DNA from: JANLYC01 sp963750495
GTDB taxonomy: Bacteria; Actinomycetota; Actinomycetes; Propionibacteriales; Nocardioidaceae
Direction: 5' to 3'
DNA: 64,000 bases
Assembly (NCBI GenBank): GCA_963750495.1
Contig: CAVVQV010000015.1
Location: 35,691 to 99,690, forward strand
Part shown: one piece after another, positions 25,550-34,091 of the stretch
Position numbering within the stretch: position 1 is the stretch's first letter
Layout of the letters: each line of letters starts with the position of its first letter
The notes under the pieces: generated by a model
What the model saw: the letters and a program-made list of their open reading frames with translations, nothing else
What the model was told of the DNA's origin: nothing
Database searches by the model: none
Program-made: the position numbers and the translations under genes

Positions 25550-25569
25550 GCATCATAGATACATCATGC
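25550..25569 (+). promoter_or_regulatory. Palindromic element over the start of the second GntR gene
   Basis: GCATCATAGATACATCATGC is an imperfect 20-bp palindrome that includes the gene's ATG (25566). TAGATA (25556-25561) inside it could serve as -10 for a leaderless transcript, since no Shine-Dalgarno is present. This arrangement fits autorepression by the encoded GntR protein. Confidence 0.45.
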
Positions 25570-26207
25570 ATGCAACGAAGCCGTCCGCCTCCGACCGCGC
25601 CTACGAGCGGGTCAAGACGGGCGTGCTCACCGGCGAGTTCCCCGGCGGCACCCTGCTGACCGAGGGCGAGATCGCGGGCGACGTCGACGTCTCACGTACG
25701 CCGGTGCGGGAGGCGTTCCTCCGGCTCGAGACCGAGGGACTGATCAAGCTCTACCCCAAGAAGGGCGCGCTGGTCGTCTCGGTGTCCGGCCCCGAGGCCG
25801 ACGGCATCCTCGAGGCGCGCTCCCTGGTCGAGACCTGGGCGGCCGAGCACGCGTTCACGCAGCGTACGACGCTCATCCCCGAGCTCGAGGGACTGCTCGA
25901 GCAGATGCGCGCCCATCGCTCCGCCAGAGACGTCGCGGCGTTCACCGAGGCCGACCGGGGCTTCCACGAGCAGGTCGTGGCCGCGGCGGGCAACCCCGTG
26001 CTCGGACGGTTCTACCGCAGCCTGCGCGAGCGGCAACTGTGCATCAACGCGGCGATGATGCGGGTCGATGACGAGCGGATGGACCGGGCCATCGCTGACC
26101 ACTCCGGTCTGATCGACGCGTTGCGGGCTGGCGACCCGGCGGCGTTCGCCGGTCGGACCCGCGACCATCTCGAGGTCGCCCGTGGCTATACGCGAGGTCC
26201 GCGGTGA
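25566..26207 (+). CDS. GntR-family transcriptional regulator (FCD domain)
   Basis: 213 residues. The winged helix (about 8-72) has GGTLLTEGEIAGDVDVSRTPVREAFLRLETEGLI, and the FCD domain (about 85-205) has EADRGFHEQVVAAAGNPVLGRFYRSLRERQ and DHSGLIDALRAGD, which hold the predicted metal ligands. Its stop codon overlaps the start of the MFS transporter (GTGA), so it very likely controls that transporter in response to its substrate. Confidence 0.87.
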   Translation: MHATKPSASDRAYERVKTGVLTGEFPGGTLLTEGEIAGDVDVSRTPVREAFLRLETEGLIKLYPKKGALVVSVSGPEADGILEARSLVETWAAEHAFTQRTTLIPELEGLLEQMRAHRSARDVAAFTEADRGFHEQVVAAAGNPVLGRFYRSLRERQLCINAAMMRVDDERMDRAIADHSGLIDALRAGDPAAFAGRTRDHLEVARGYTRGPR

Positions 26208-27541
26208 CCGAGGCCGTCCTGCGGCACAACATCGGACAGCGCCGCGCCTGGGTCGTCTGGGGCGCAGCGATCTCGGTCTACGTGCTGGCCGTGTTCCACC
26301 GCACCTCGTTGGCCGTCGCCGGCATCAGCGCCGCCGAGCGGTTCCACATCAGCGCGTCGGCGTTGGCATCGTTCACGATGGTCCAGCTGCTGGTGTATGC
26401 CGCGATGCAGATTCCGGTCGGCGTCCTGCTCGACCGGCTCGGCTCCAAACGCATGATCGGCACCGGCCTGGCCCTGATGACGGTCGGTCAGCTCGCGTTC
26501 GCCGTCGTCTCGTCGTACCCCCTTGGACTCGGAGCACGGGTGCTCGTCGGCATGGGCGACGCGATGGTGTTCGTCTCCGTGCTGCGACTCGTCGCCCTGT
26601 GGTTCCCGGCCGCCAAGAGCCCGATCGTCGTCCAGCTGACCGGCTTGCTCGGCCAGCTCGGCACGATCGCGGCGGCGGTGCCGATGTCGCACGCTCTCGC
26701 GACGTTCGGCTGGACCCGGGCATTCGGCGCGGCCGCGCTCGTCGGCGTCGTGCTCGGGGTCGTCCTGTACGTCGTGGTCGTCGACAGCCCCTATGCGCCG
26801 GCGGAGACCCAGTCGCGTCTCGAGCTCGCATCCGTTGCCGAGAGCCTGCGCAGCTCGTGGGCCCAGCCCGGCACCCGGCTGGGCATGTGGACACACTTCA
26901 CCACTCAGTTCAGCGTGAACGTGATGGGCTTGCTCTGGGGCTTCCCGTTCCTCGTGCAGGGGCAGGGCTTGTCGAAGACCACGGCAGGCACACTGTTGAC
27001 AGCGATGGTCATCTCGTCGATGCTCGCCGGCCCGCTCATCGGGTCCCTGGTCGCGCGTCATCCGTTCAACCGGTCGACCTTCGTTCTCACGATCGTCGCG
27101 GCCATCGTGGGCGCCTGGACGCTGGTGCTGGCCTGGCCGGGTGCAGCGCCGCTTCCCGTGCTGGTGCTGCTGATGGTGGTCGTCGGAGTCGGTGGCCCGA
27201 GCTCGATGGTGGGCTTCGACTTCGCGCGCACGTTCAACCCGGCAGGACGACTGGGAAGCGCGACCGGCATCGTCAACATCGGTGGCTTCGTCGCGGCCCT
27301 CACCACGATCCTCGGCATCGGCGTCGTGCTCGACCTCATGACGCCCGGGTCGTCGACGGACTACTCGCCGGCAGCATTCACTGCGGCGATGAGCGTGCAG
27401 TACGTCGTCTGGCTGGTCGGCGGCATCCAGATCTGGCGCTACCGTCGCCAGACCCGCCGGCACCTCGAGCGCACCGACGCCGCGGCGTACCAGGCCGTGC
27501 GACACGGGGACGCGACCGCGATGGCGGTCTTCGCCCGCTGA
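26204..27541 (+). CDS. Major facilitator superfamily transporter
   Basis: 445 residues with about twelve membrane segments. LLDRLGSKRMIGTGLALM between TM2 and TM3 is the MFS A-like loop, and GARVLVGMGDAMVFVSVLRLVALWFP follows in TM4. It ends with a basic cytoplasmic tail. Its GTG overlaps the GntR stop by 4 bp, giving a regulator-transporter operon. The substrate is unknown; the fold resembles nitrate/nitrite-porter or sugar-phosphate-type antiporters more than drug exporters. Confidence 0.86.
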   Translation: MTEAVLRHNIGQRRAWVVWGAAISVYVLAVFHRTSLAVAGISAAERFHISASALASFTMVQLLVYAAMQIPVGVLLDRLGSKRMIGTGLALMTVGQLAFAVVSSYPLGLGARVLVGMGDAMVFVSVLRLVALWFPAAKSPIVVQLTGLLGQLGTIAAAVPMSHALATFGWTRAFGAAALVGVVLGVVLYVVVVDSPYAPAETQSRLELASVAESLRSSWAQPGTRLGMWTHFTTQFSVNVMGLLWGFPFLVQGQGLSKTTAGTLLTAMVISSMLAGPLIGSLVARHPFNRSTFVLTIVAAIVGAWTLVLAWPGAAPLPVLVLLMVVVGVGGPSSMVGFDFARTFNPAGRLGSATGIVNIGGFVAALTTILGIGVVLDLMTPGSSTDYSPAAFTAAMSVQYVVWLVGGIQIWRYRRQTRRHLERTDAAAYQAVRHGDATAMAVFAR

Positions 27542-27567
27542 CCCGGAGGTGGCCGGGGCGGGTGGCG

Positions 27568-28746
27568 TCAGACCTGGGACTCGCATTCGTCGAGCCAGGC
27601 CGCCACTGCTTCGTTGTGCTCACCGAGCCGCGGCGGTGGCAGGTGGGTCGAGCGGCCACCGGCGTACGGGAGGTCGTCGAAGCGGACGGGTGGTCCCGGG
27701 AGCTCGACCGTCCCTGCGCTCGGGTGGTCGACCTCGACGACCAGGCCCTGTGACCGGGTCTGGTCCCAGGTGTAGACGTCGTCGATCGTGCGGACCTTCC
27801 CGGACGGGATCCCGGCCGTCGCCAGGACCGGTAGCCAGTGCTCCGACCCATGGGCGCCGAGCGCCTGCTCGATCAGGCTCGTGAGCTCGTCGCGCCCGGC
27901 GACGCGAAGTCGGTTGGTCGCAAAGCGTGCGTCGTCCGGGTCGAGACCGACGACCGGCGCGAACGCCCGCCAGAGACCCTCGCTGCCGCACGCCACCTGG
28001 ATCGGGGCGTCGGCTGTGTGGAAGAGGCCGTAGGGACTGATCGAGGGATGCTGGTTGCCGATGGCGGTCGGGACTTCACCGGCGACGGTCCACCGCGTGC
28101 CCTGGTAGGCGTGGACGCCGACGACGGCCGCGAGCAGGCTGGTGCGCACGTGCCGCCCGGTCCCGGTGGTCTCCCGCTCGTGCAACGCGGCCAGCACCCC
28201 GTAGGCGCCGTACATCCCGGCCAGCAGATCGGCGATCGGGACACCGACCTTCGTCGGTTCGCCGTCGGCGTCCCCGGTGAGACTCATGAGCCCGGCCTCG
28301 CCCTGCGCGATCTGGTCGTAGCCGGCGCGGCCGCCCTCGGGGCCGTCGTGACCGAAGCCGGTGATCGAGAGCACGATGAGCCGGGGGTTGATCCGGTGCA
28401 GCTCGTCGAGGGGGAAGCCGAGGCGGTCGAGCACGCCGGGTCGGAAGTTCTCGCAGAGCACGTCGGCCTGCGCCACCAGCCGGCGGAGGAGGTCTCGGCC
28501 GGCATCGCTCTTCAGGTCGGCGGTGACGGACTCCTTGTTGCGGTTGGCGCTCATGAAGTACGTCGACTGGGGCTCGTCTGCTGGACCGACGAACGGGGGG
28601 CCCCAGCCGCGGCTGTCGTCGCCATGGTCGGGAGTCTCGAGCTTGATCACCCGGGCGCCGAGGTCTCCGAGCATCATGGCGGCATGCGGTCCGGCGAGGG
28701 CGCGGGTGAGGTCGATGACCACGAGGTCGCTGAGCAGGTCGGCCAT
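27568..28746 (-). CDS. CaiB/BaiF family CoA-transferase
   Basis: 392 residues from the ATG at 28746. It shows VVIDLTRALAGPHAAMMLGDLGARVIKLETPDHGDDSRGWGPPF, FMSANRNKESVTADLKS, ENFRPGVLDRLG and GYDQIAQGEAGLMSLTG, whose Asp is the catalytic acyl-anhydride residue of the class III CoA-transferase family. It moves CoA between carboxylic acids; donor and acceptor cannot be read from the sequence. It converges on the MFS gene and is separated from paaK by a large inverted repeat. Confidence 0.88.
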   Translation of the reverse strand: MADLLSDLVVIDLTRALAGPHAAMMLGDLGARVIKLETPDHGDDSRGWGPPFVGPADEPQSTYFMSANRNKESVTADLKSDAGRDLLRRLVAQADVLCENFRPGVLDRLGFPLDELHRINPRLIVLSITGFGHDGPEGGRAGYDQIAQGEAGLMSLTGDADGEPTKVGVPIADLLAGMYGAYGVLAALHERETTGTGRHVRTSLLAAVVGVHAYQGTRWTVAGEVPTAIGNQHPSISPYGLFHTADAPIQVACGSEGLWRAFAPVVGLDPDDARFATNRLRVAGRDELTSLIEQALGAHGSEHWLPVLATAGIPSGKVRTIDDVYTWDQTRSQGLVVEVDHPSAGTVELPGPPVRFDDLPYAGGRSTHLPPPRLGEHNEAVAAWLDECESQV

Positions 28747-28800
28747 CCCGCCATCCTGCCTGAGGCGCCGTGGTCGCCGCACTACGGCTCTGGCCGTAGG

Positions 28801-28846
28801 CGTTTGCCTAGTTCACAAGCCAGGTGGCTGGCGAACTAGGCAAACG
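28801..28846. repeat. Large perfect inverted repeat (hairpin) between paaK and the CoA-transferase gene
   Basis: CGTTTGCCTAGTTC (28801-28814) is exactly complementary to 28833-28846. Inside it, GCCAG (28819-28823) pairs with CTGGC (28828-28832) around a 4-nt loop, with ACAA bulged on the left. It lies 70 bp after the paaK stop on the minus strand, so it may end the GNAT-paaI-paaK transcript. The lack of a T-run leaves other roles open. Confidence 0.65.
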
Positions 28847-28915
28847 TGCCTGGGGCACAGGGGACTTGCCTTGCTGACATCCCCTTGGCGACTGGGCGCT
28901 GACCCGCCGGCCCGG

Positions 28916-30229
28916 TCAGCGGCGGTCGTCGATGCGCTTGGCTTTGCCCAGCGATCGCTCGAGGGCATGCGGCTCGGTCACCTCGACGTCCACCGTGACA
29001 CCGACGTTGTCCTTGACGAGTACGACGAGACGTTGGCCGATGGCCGCGCGCTGCTCCGCCGTCAACCCCTCGTCATGCGCCTCCACCCGGACCGTCAGCT
29101 CGTCCATCCGCCCGGGCCTCGTCAACACGCACACGTAGTGCGGCGTGAGTCCCTCGACCTTCAGCAGCTGCTCCTCGATCTGCGTCGGGAACACGTTGAC
29201 GCCTCGCACGATCATCATGTCGTCGGTGCGGCCGGTGACCTTCTGCATCCGGCGGTATGACGGTCGGGCGGTCCCGGGAAGCAGCCGGGTCAGATCACGG
29301 GTCCGGTAGCGGATGACCGGCATCGCCTGCTTGGTCAGGGACGTGAAGACCAGCTCACCCTCCGCACCCGCGGGCAGCACGGCACCGCTGACCGGGTCGA
29401 TGACCTCGGGATAGAAGTGGTCCTCCCAGACGTGCAGCCCGTCCTTGGTCTCGACGCATTCCTGCGCGACGCCCGGTCCCATCACTTCGCTCAGCCCGTA
29501 GATGTCGACCGCGTGCATCGCGCAGCGCTCCTCGATCTCACGCCGCATCTCGTCGGTCCACGGCTCCGCGCCGAAGATCCCGATCTCGAGCGAGGAGGCG
29601 GCCGGGTCGAGCCCCTGCCGCTCCATCTCGTCGGCGATGGCCAGGAAGTACGACGGCGTCACCATGATCACGCGCGGACGGAAGTCGATGATGAGCTGCA
29701 CCTGTCGCTCAGTCATGCCCCCGCTGACCGGCACGACGGTGCAGCCGAGGCGCTCGGCGCCGTAGTGCGCACCCAGGCCTCCCGTGAACAGCCCGTACCC
29801 GTAGGCGACGTGGACGACGTCTCCGGCCCGCCCGCCGGCTGCTCGGATCGACCGCGCGACGACGTCGGACCACACGTCGAGGTCTGCCGCCGTGTAGCCC
29901 ACCACCGTCGGACGGCCGGTGGTGCCGCTGGACGCGTGGACGCGGGCGACATCCTGGCGCGGGACCGCGAACATCCCGAACGGATAGTTGTCGCGCAGGT
30001 CCGCCTTGGTGGTGAAGGGGAACTGCGCAAGATCCTCGAGACTCTGCAGCTCGTCGGGATGAACCTCGGCATCGTCGAAGGCATCCCGGTAGTGCGTAAC
30101 CTGCGTGTACGCCTCGCGCAGCGTCGTACGCAGTCGTTCGAGCTGACGGGCACGGAGCTCGTCGACGGACAGGCGTTCGCCCTCGTCCCAGAGCTCGCGA
30201 GGTGTCGACAGCGGCGGTACGCCGGTCAT
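28916..30229 (-). CDS. paaK: Phenylacetate-CoA ligase
   Basis: 437 residues, the usual PaaK length. It has HASSGTTGRPTVVGYT (AMP/ATP loop), YGLSEVMGPGVAQEC, RTRDLTRLLPG and the C-terminal GRTDDMMIVRGVNVFPTQIEEQLL. It activates phenylacetate to phenylacetyl-CoA, the first step of aerobic phenylacetate degradation. It is last in a minus-strand operon and its ATG overlaps the paaI stop (ATGA). The ring-epoxidase genes paaABCDE are not in this window. Confidence 0.93.
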   Translation of the reverse strand: MTGVPPLSTPRELWDEGERLSVDELRARQLERLRTTLREAYTQVTHYRDAFDDAEVHPDELQSLEDLAQFPFTTKADLRDNYPFGMFAVPRQDVARVHASSGTTGRPTVVGYTAADLDVWSDVVARSIRAAGGRAGDVVHVAYGYGLFTGGLGAHYGAERLGCTVVPVSGGMTERQVQLIIDFRPRVIMVTPSYFLAIADEMERQGLDPAASSLEIGIFGAEPWTDEMRREIEERCAMHAVDIYGLSEVMGPGVAQECVETKDGLHVWEDHFYPEVIDPVSGAVLPAGAEGELVFTSLTKQAMPVIRYRTRDLTRLLPGTARPSYRRMQKVTGRTDDMMIVRGVNVFPTQIEEQLLKVEGLTPHYVCVLTRPGRMDELTVRVEAHDEGLTAEQRAAIGQRLVVLVKDNVGVTVDVEVTEPHALERSLGKAKRIDDRR

Positions 30230-30705
30230 CGGGCCGGTCCCGGATCGTGTGCGTTCCCGGCGTCTCCGGTGTTTCCGGCCTCCACGAGCGCGCCGCCGAT
30301 CGTGCGGCTGCGGCCGCGGAACTCCGCGATCACCGCGCCGTCCGGCGAGTCCTTGGTGACCCGGATGTCGTAGATGCCGTTGCGGCCGAAGCGATGTCGT
30401 TCGGTGGCCACGGCCACCAGGCGGTCACCGCGGTGCGCCGGTGCGGCGAAGACGATGTCGCACGCCTGCGCGACCGCGCGCTCGTTGTGCGAGTTGCAGG
30501 CGAAGGCGAACGCCGAGTCGGCCAGGGCGAAGATGAACCCGCCATGCACGGTGCCGTGTCCGTTCGTCATGTCATCGCGCACGGGCATCGAGAGTGTGGC
30601 CGCGCCCCGCGTCACCGTGTCGAGCGTCATCCCCAGCTGCCGGGACGCCTCGTCGTCCTTCCACATCACGTCGGCGCAGGCTTGCGCCAGCTCGTCAGGG
30701 GTCAC
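30226..30705 (-). CDS. paaI: PaaI-type hot-dog-fold thioesterase
   Basis: 159 residues from the GTG at 30705, which overlaps the GNAT stop (GTGA) and has GGAGAAGG just upstream on the minus strand. NGHGTVHGGFIFALADSAFAFACNSH is the PaaI hot-dog signature with the catalytic Asp, and VFAAPAHRGDRLVAVA..GRNGIYDI completes the fold. It is thought to hydrolyse stalled CoA esters of the phenylacetate pathway. Sandwiched by 4-bp overlaps between GNAT and paaK genes. Confidence 0.92.
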   Translation of the reverse strand: MTPDELAQACADVMWKDDEASRQLGMTLDTVTRGAATLSMPVRDDMTNGHGTVHGGFIFALADSAFAFACNSHNERAVAQACDIVFAAPAHRGDRLVAVATERHRFGRNGIYDIRVTKDSPDGAVIAEFRGRSRTIGGALVEAGNTGDAGNAHDPGPAR

Positions 30706-31178
30706 AGCACCTTCTCCAGCATCACGGTCTCGTGCCCATCGAGCTGGATCAGGTGCCCGAGCTCTACATACCCGCGGTTGGCGTGGAACGCCAACGACTC
30801 GACGTTCGGGGGATCCGAGTTGACCTCGCACACCATCCGGCCGCGCTCCTTCGCGTTCGCCTCCATCTCGTCGTACAACGCGCTGGCGATCCCACGACGT
30901 CTGAAGGCCGACGACACGGCGATCCGGTCGAGGTAGAGGAAGTCGTCGAAACGCCGACGGTGCCAGGCGTAGTTGATCGACTCGTAGTTCGCGCCGGGCG
31001 CGTAGGCGATCGCGAACCCGGCGAGCTCGTCGTCGAGCTCCGCGACCAGCACGTATGCCGCCTGAGCCCGATGCGTGGCCAACCCGGTCCCGTCGAGCGG
31101 GCTCAACGCCCAGACCGACTCCTCGTTGAGAGCCAGCACGGCCTCGACGTCGCCGTCGTCAATCGGACGGATCAGCAT
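30702..31178 (-). CDS. GNAT-family N-acetyltransferase
   Basis: 158 residues. The acetyl-CoA-binding motif A is YLDRIAVSSAFRRRGIASALYDEMEANAKERG, preceded by the beta strands LVAELDDELAGFAIAYA and followed by the NRGYVELGHL motif B end. Substrate unknown. It is the first gene of the GNAT-paaI-paaK operon, which suggests co-expression with phenylacetate degradation but does not define its role. Confidence 0.85.
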   Translation of the reverse strand: MLIRPIDDGDVEAVLALNEESVWALSPLDGTGLATHRAQAAYVLVAELDDELAGFAIAYAPGANYESINYAWHRRRFDDFLYLDRIAVSSAFRRRGIASALYDEMEANAKERGRMVCEVNSDPPNVESLAFHANRGYVELGHLIQLDGHETVMLEKVL

Positions 31179-31223
31179 GCCAGCACTCTCTCATGAGGTC
31201 CGTGCAGTCGCCGCGGGCCGCTG

Positions 31224-32474
31224 CTACCCCTGGCCCTCCAGCGCATGCGCTCGCGAGTTCAGGTACCGCTGTTCGGGCAGGCTCGTCGTCAGCCGGGCGG
31301 CCAGCGCAAAGCTGGCCCGCGCCGCTGGCCTGTCGCCGGCGAGCCCGAGCAAGTGGGCTCGAACCGCGTGCAGGCGATGGTGCCTCGCCATCCGCCGGTC
31401 GCGCTCCACGCTCTCGAGCAGCGCGAGTCCGGCGGCAGGGCCGTGGACCATGCCGGCGGCCACCGCGCGGTTGAGCGTCACCATCGGGTTCGGGGCGACC
31501 ACCTCGAGCATGGTGTACAGCGCAAGGATCTGCTTCCAGTCCGTGGCACCGGCGGTGTCCGCCTCCGCATGCACGGCCGCGATGGCCGCCTGCAGCTGAT
31601 ACGGACCGACTGTCCCGTGTGCGAGCACGTTGCTGATGAGCTCAACCCCTTCGCCGATCAGCTCCGAGTCCCAGGTGGCACGGTCCTGCTCATCGAGCGG
31701 GACCAGCGCACCGTCCGCACCCGTTCGCGCCCGACGCCTCGCATCCGTGAGCAGCATCAGCGCAAGCAGACCGGTGACCTCGCCGTCGTCAGTGAGGAGC
31801 GCGTGTGCCTCGCGGGTGAGCCTGATCGCCTCCTCCGTGAGCTGGAGGCGCTGCAGCTCAGGCCCGGTCGTGGCGGTGTAGCCCTCGTTGAAGATGAGGT
31901 AGAGGATGTGCAGCACGGCGGCCATTCGGTCACGACGTTCGGCCTCCGGCGGCATGGAGAATCGTGCGCCGGTCTCCCGGATGCGCTGTTTGGCTCGGCT
32001 GATCCGCTGAGCCATGGTTGCCTCGGGGACGATGAAAGCCCGCGCGATCTGCTCGGTCGTCAGGCCACCCACGGCGCGGAGCGTCAGGGCGACCTGCGAT
32101 GCCGTCGTCAGCGCCGGATGACAGCACAGCAGCAGCAAGGTCAGGGTGTCCTCGCGGTCCGCCACGTCGGGCTCGTCCGCGGCCGCCGAGACGCGCTGGT
32201 CGGTCGGGGCCAGCGAGGCGACGCTCGCCTCACGTCGCTGGCGCGCCTGATCGCTGCGCGCCTGATCGATGAGCTTGCGCGACGCCACGCGGATGAGCCA
32301 GGCCCGCGGATCGTCGGGCACCCCTTCCTCGGGCCACTGTCTGGCCGCCGCGAGCAGAGCCTCTTGCACAGCATCCTCGGCCGTCCCGAAGTCGCCGTAC
32401 CGTCGCACCAAAGCCCCGAGGACCTGGGGCGCCAGCTGTCGCCACAGGTCCTCAGGAGCGATGGTCGCTGTCAC
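31224..32474 (-). CDS. ECF42-type RNA polymerase sigma factor with long C-terminal domain
   Basis: 416 residues, far longer than a basic ECF. Sigma region 2 (about 10-75) has DFGTAEDAVQEALLAAARQWP and DPRAWLIRVASRKLID. Region 4 (about 120-165) has GLTTEQIARAFIVPEATMAQRISRAKQRI. A ~240-residue helical C-terminal extension (DUF6596/TPR-like) follows. No anti-sigma gene is adjacent; instead the gene overlaps a DGPF-domain gene by 4 bp, the known context of ECF42. The extension is needed for activity in characterised members. Upstream of the pair is a TGTCGA-N17-CGAC promoter, fitting self-activation. Confidence 0.88.
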   Translation of the reverse strand: MTATIAPEDLWRQLAPQVLGALVRRYGDFGTAEDAVQEALLAAARQWPEEGVPDDPRAWLIRVASRKLIDQARSDQARQRREASVASLAPTDQRVSAAADEPDVADREDTLTLLLLCCHPALTTASQVALTLRAVGGLTTEQIARAFIVPEATMAQRISRAKQRIRETGARFSMPPEAERRDRMAAVLHILYLIFNEGYTATTGPELQRLQLTEEAIRLTREAHALLTDDGEVTGLLALMLLTDARRRARTGADGALVPLDEQDRATWDSELIGEGVELISNVLAHGTVGPYQLQAAIAAVHAEADTAGATDWKQILALYTMLEVVAPNPMVTLNRAVAAGMVHGPAAGLALLESVERDRRMARHHRLHAVRAHLLGLAGDRPAARASFALAARLTTSLPEQRYLNSRAHALEGQG

Positions 32475-32866
32475 ATCTCTTGCCCGGCCGAGCCCATGAT
32501 GGGCCGCAGCTCGACCGCGCTGAACCGCGCATCCGGCACCCCGCTCGCGATCTCCTCGGCGCGCTCGGGTGTCGCGCAGTCCAGGACGAACACTCCTGCC
32601 ATCTGCTCCTTGGCCTCGACGTACGGCCCGTCTGTCACGAGCGAAGCGTTGTCACGCACGCGGACGGTTCGCGCGGTGACCGGGGCAGCCAGTGCCTCGG
32701 CCGACACGAGCTCGCCGGACTGGCGGATCTCGTCGAGCCAGGCCTCACCCGCGACGAGCATCGCCTCCCGCTCGCTGTCGTCCATCGCGAGCGTCTCCGG
32801 GATGCTCAGATAGCTCGGGTGACCCCACGGCTCGGGGTTGCTGTAGATCATCATCAAGTACTTCAT
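32471..32866 (-). CDS. DGPF/YCII-domain protein associated with ECF42
   Basis: 131 residues of the YCII-related family, with TDGPYVEAKEQMAGVFVLDCATPERAEEIA, the DGP(F/Y) motif and the following helix. It begins MKYLMMIYSN, typical of the family, and has GGAG 6 nt before the ATG on the minus strand. Its stop overlaps the sigma-factor ATG (ATGA). DGPF proteins are the conserved targets and partners of ECF42 factors. Biochemical function is unknown; related YCII proteins are small alpha-beta enzymes. Confidence 0.9.
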   Translation of the reverse strand: MKYLMMIYSNPEPWGHPSYLSIPETLAMDDSEREAMLVAGEAWLDEIRQSGELVSAEALAAPVTARTVRVRDNASLVTDGPYVEAKEQMAGVFVLDCATPERAEEIASGVPDARFSAVELRPIMGSAGQEM

Positions 32867-32912
32867 CGGTGCTCCTCGATCGTCATGCCCGCAGGGGGCC
32901 GTTTCGGCAGAG

Positions 32913-32939
32913 GTCGGAGCCGACCCGGTGATCTCGACA
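32913..32939 (-). promoter_or_regulatory. Predicted ECF42-dependent promoter
   Basis: On the minus strand TGTCGA (32939-32934), exactly 17 nt, and CGAC (32916-32913), about 45 nt before the DGPF start. From memory, ECF42 target promoters carry TGTCGA at -35 and a CGA-type -10, so this fits autoregulation of the DGPF-sigma operon. The match was found by reading, not by a scored search. Confidence 0.6.
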
Positions 32940-33087
32940 CCGCCGCGGGTGGGTTCACCACGGGATGTGACACTACCCAGCAGTCACAGTGCCCGCAGAC
33001 GAGGTTTTCTTTGCACCGGTGTCGATCCGTGCCCGGCGGCGACGTCGTACAGGTGTAACGACCATCGACGACGCAAGGAGGAACGAG

Positions 33088-33996
33088 ATGGCAGCGGACT
33101 GGTCAGCACACGAGAGGCTTGACGAAGCCGACGTCAATGCTCCGCTGGTGGTGTCGGAGTTCGACGTGCCGCTGCCGGGCGGAGGCACCCTGCACGCCTA
33201 CGACACCGGCAGCCAGGGCGACGGTCTGCTGCCCGTCTTCTGGCACCACGGCACCCCCAACCTGGGTACGCCGCCGGCCCCTCTGTATGCGGAAGCCGCG
33301 CGCCTCGGCATCCGCTGGGTCTCGTACGACCGGCCCGGCTACGGCGGCTCGACGGCGCGGCCCGGACGCAGCATCGCCACGGCCGCGGAGTACGTCGCAG
33401 CGCTGGCCGACTCTCTCGACATCGACAGGTTCGGCGTCATGGGGCACTCCGGTGGCGGACCACATGCGCTGGCGTGTGCGGCGTTGCTGGGGGGCCGTGT
33501 CGTCGGGGCTGTGAGCGTGTCCGGGCCGGCGCCGTTCGGTGCCGACGGACTCGACTGGTTCGCGGGCATGGCCGACCTGACCCGGGCGTCTCTCGAGGCG
33601 GCCACCGCCGGTCGCGCGGTCAAGACGGCCTTCGAGGAGTCGGCACCGGAAGGCGACCTGGGGTTCGTGGCGGCCGACCACGAGGCGTTCGACGGCGCGT
33701 GGGGCTGGTTCGGCACCGTCGTCGGTCCGGCGCTTGCGGCGGGGCCGGCTGCGTTGATCGATGACGACCTGGCCACGGTGTCACCCTGGGGCTTCGACCC
33801 CGCTGACATCGGGGTGCCGGTGTTGGTCCTGCACGGGGAAGACGACCGGTTGATCCCGTGTTCCCACGGCGAGTGGTTGGCCGCACGATGCCGGTCGGCA
33901 GAGCTGATGCTCGCGCCGGGTGACGGCCACATCTCCGTACTCCGCTCGGGACCGGCGGTGCTGGAGTGGTTGCGTCAGCAGGCCGACCACACCTGA
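33088..33996 (+). CDS. Alpha/beta hydrolase
   Basis: 302 residues. The ATG at 33088 has AGGAGG 6 nt upstream; the longer frame's basic N-terminus (from 32989) is therefore discarded. It shows VFWHHGTPNLG (oxyanion-hole region), GHSGGGPHALACAALL (nucleophile Ser), GEDDRLIPCSHGEWLAARC (Asp) and GDGHISVLR (His). Substrate not predictable: esterase, lactonase or epoxide-hydrolase-like. It is divergent from the ECF42/DGPF pair. Confidence 0.85.
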   Translation: MAADWSAHERLDEADVNAPLVVSEFDVPLPGGGTLHAYDTGSQGDGLLPVFWHHGTPNLGTPPAPLYAEAARLGIRWVSYDRPGYGGSTARPGRSIATAAEYVAALADSLDIDRFGVMGHSGGGPHALACAALLGGRVVGAVSVSGPAPFGADGLDWFAGMADLTRASLEAATAGRAVKTAFEESAPEGDLGFVAADHEAFDGAWGWFGTVVGPALAAGPAALIDDDLATVSPWGFDPADIGVPVLVLHGEDDRLIPCSHGEWLAARCRSAELMLAPGDGHISVLRSGPAVLEWLRQQADHT

Positions 33997-34091
33997 GATC
34001 CCGCCGCTTCCGGCCTGACGGCACGTCATTGTGACGCGCTAAGGTCGAGAACGTCGGACCCAGTCATACCCCCGCCGCAAGTGAGGACCCC

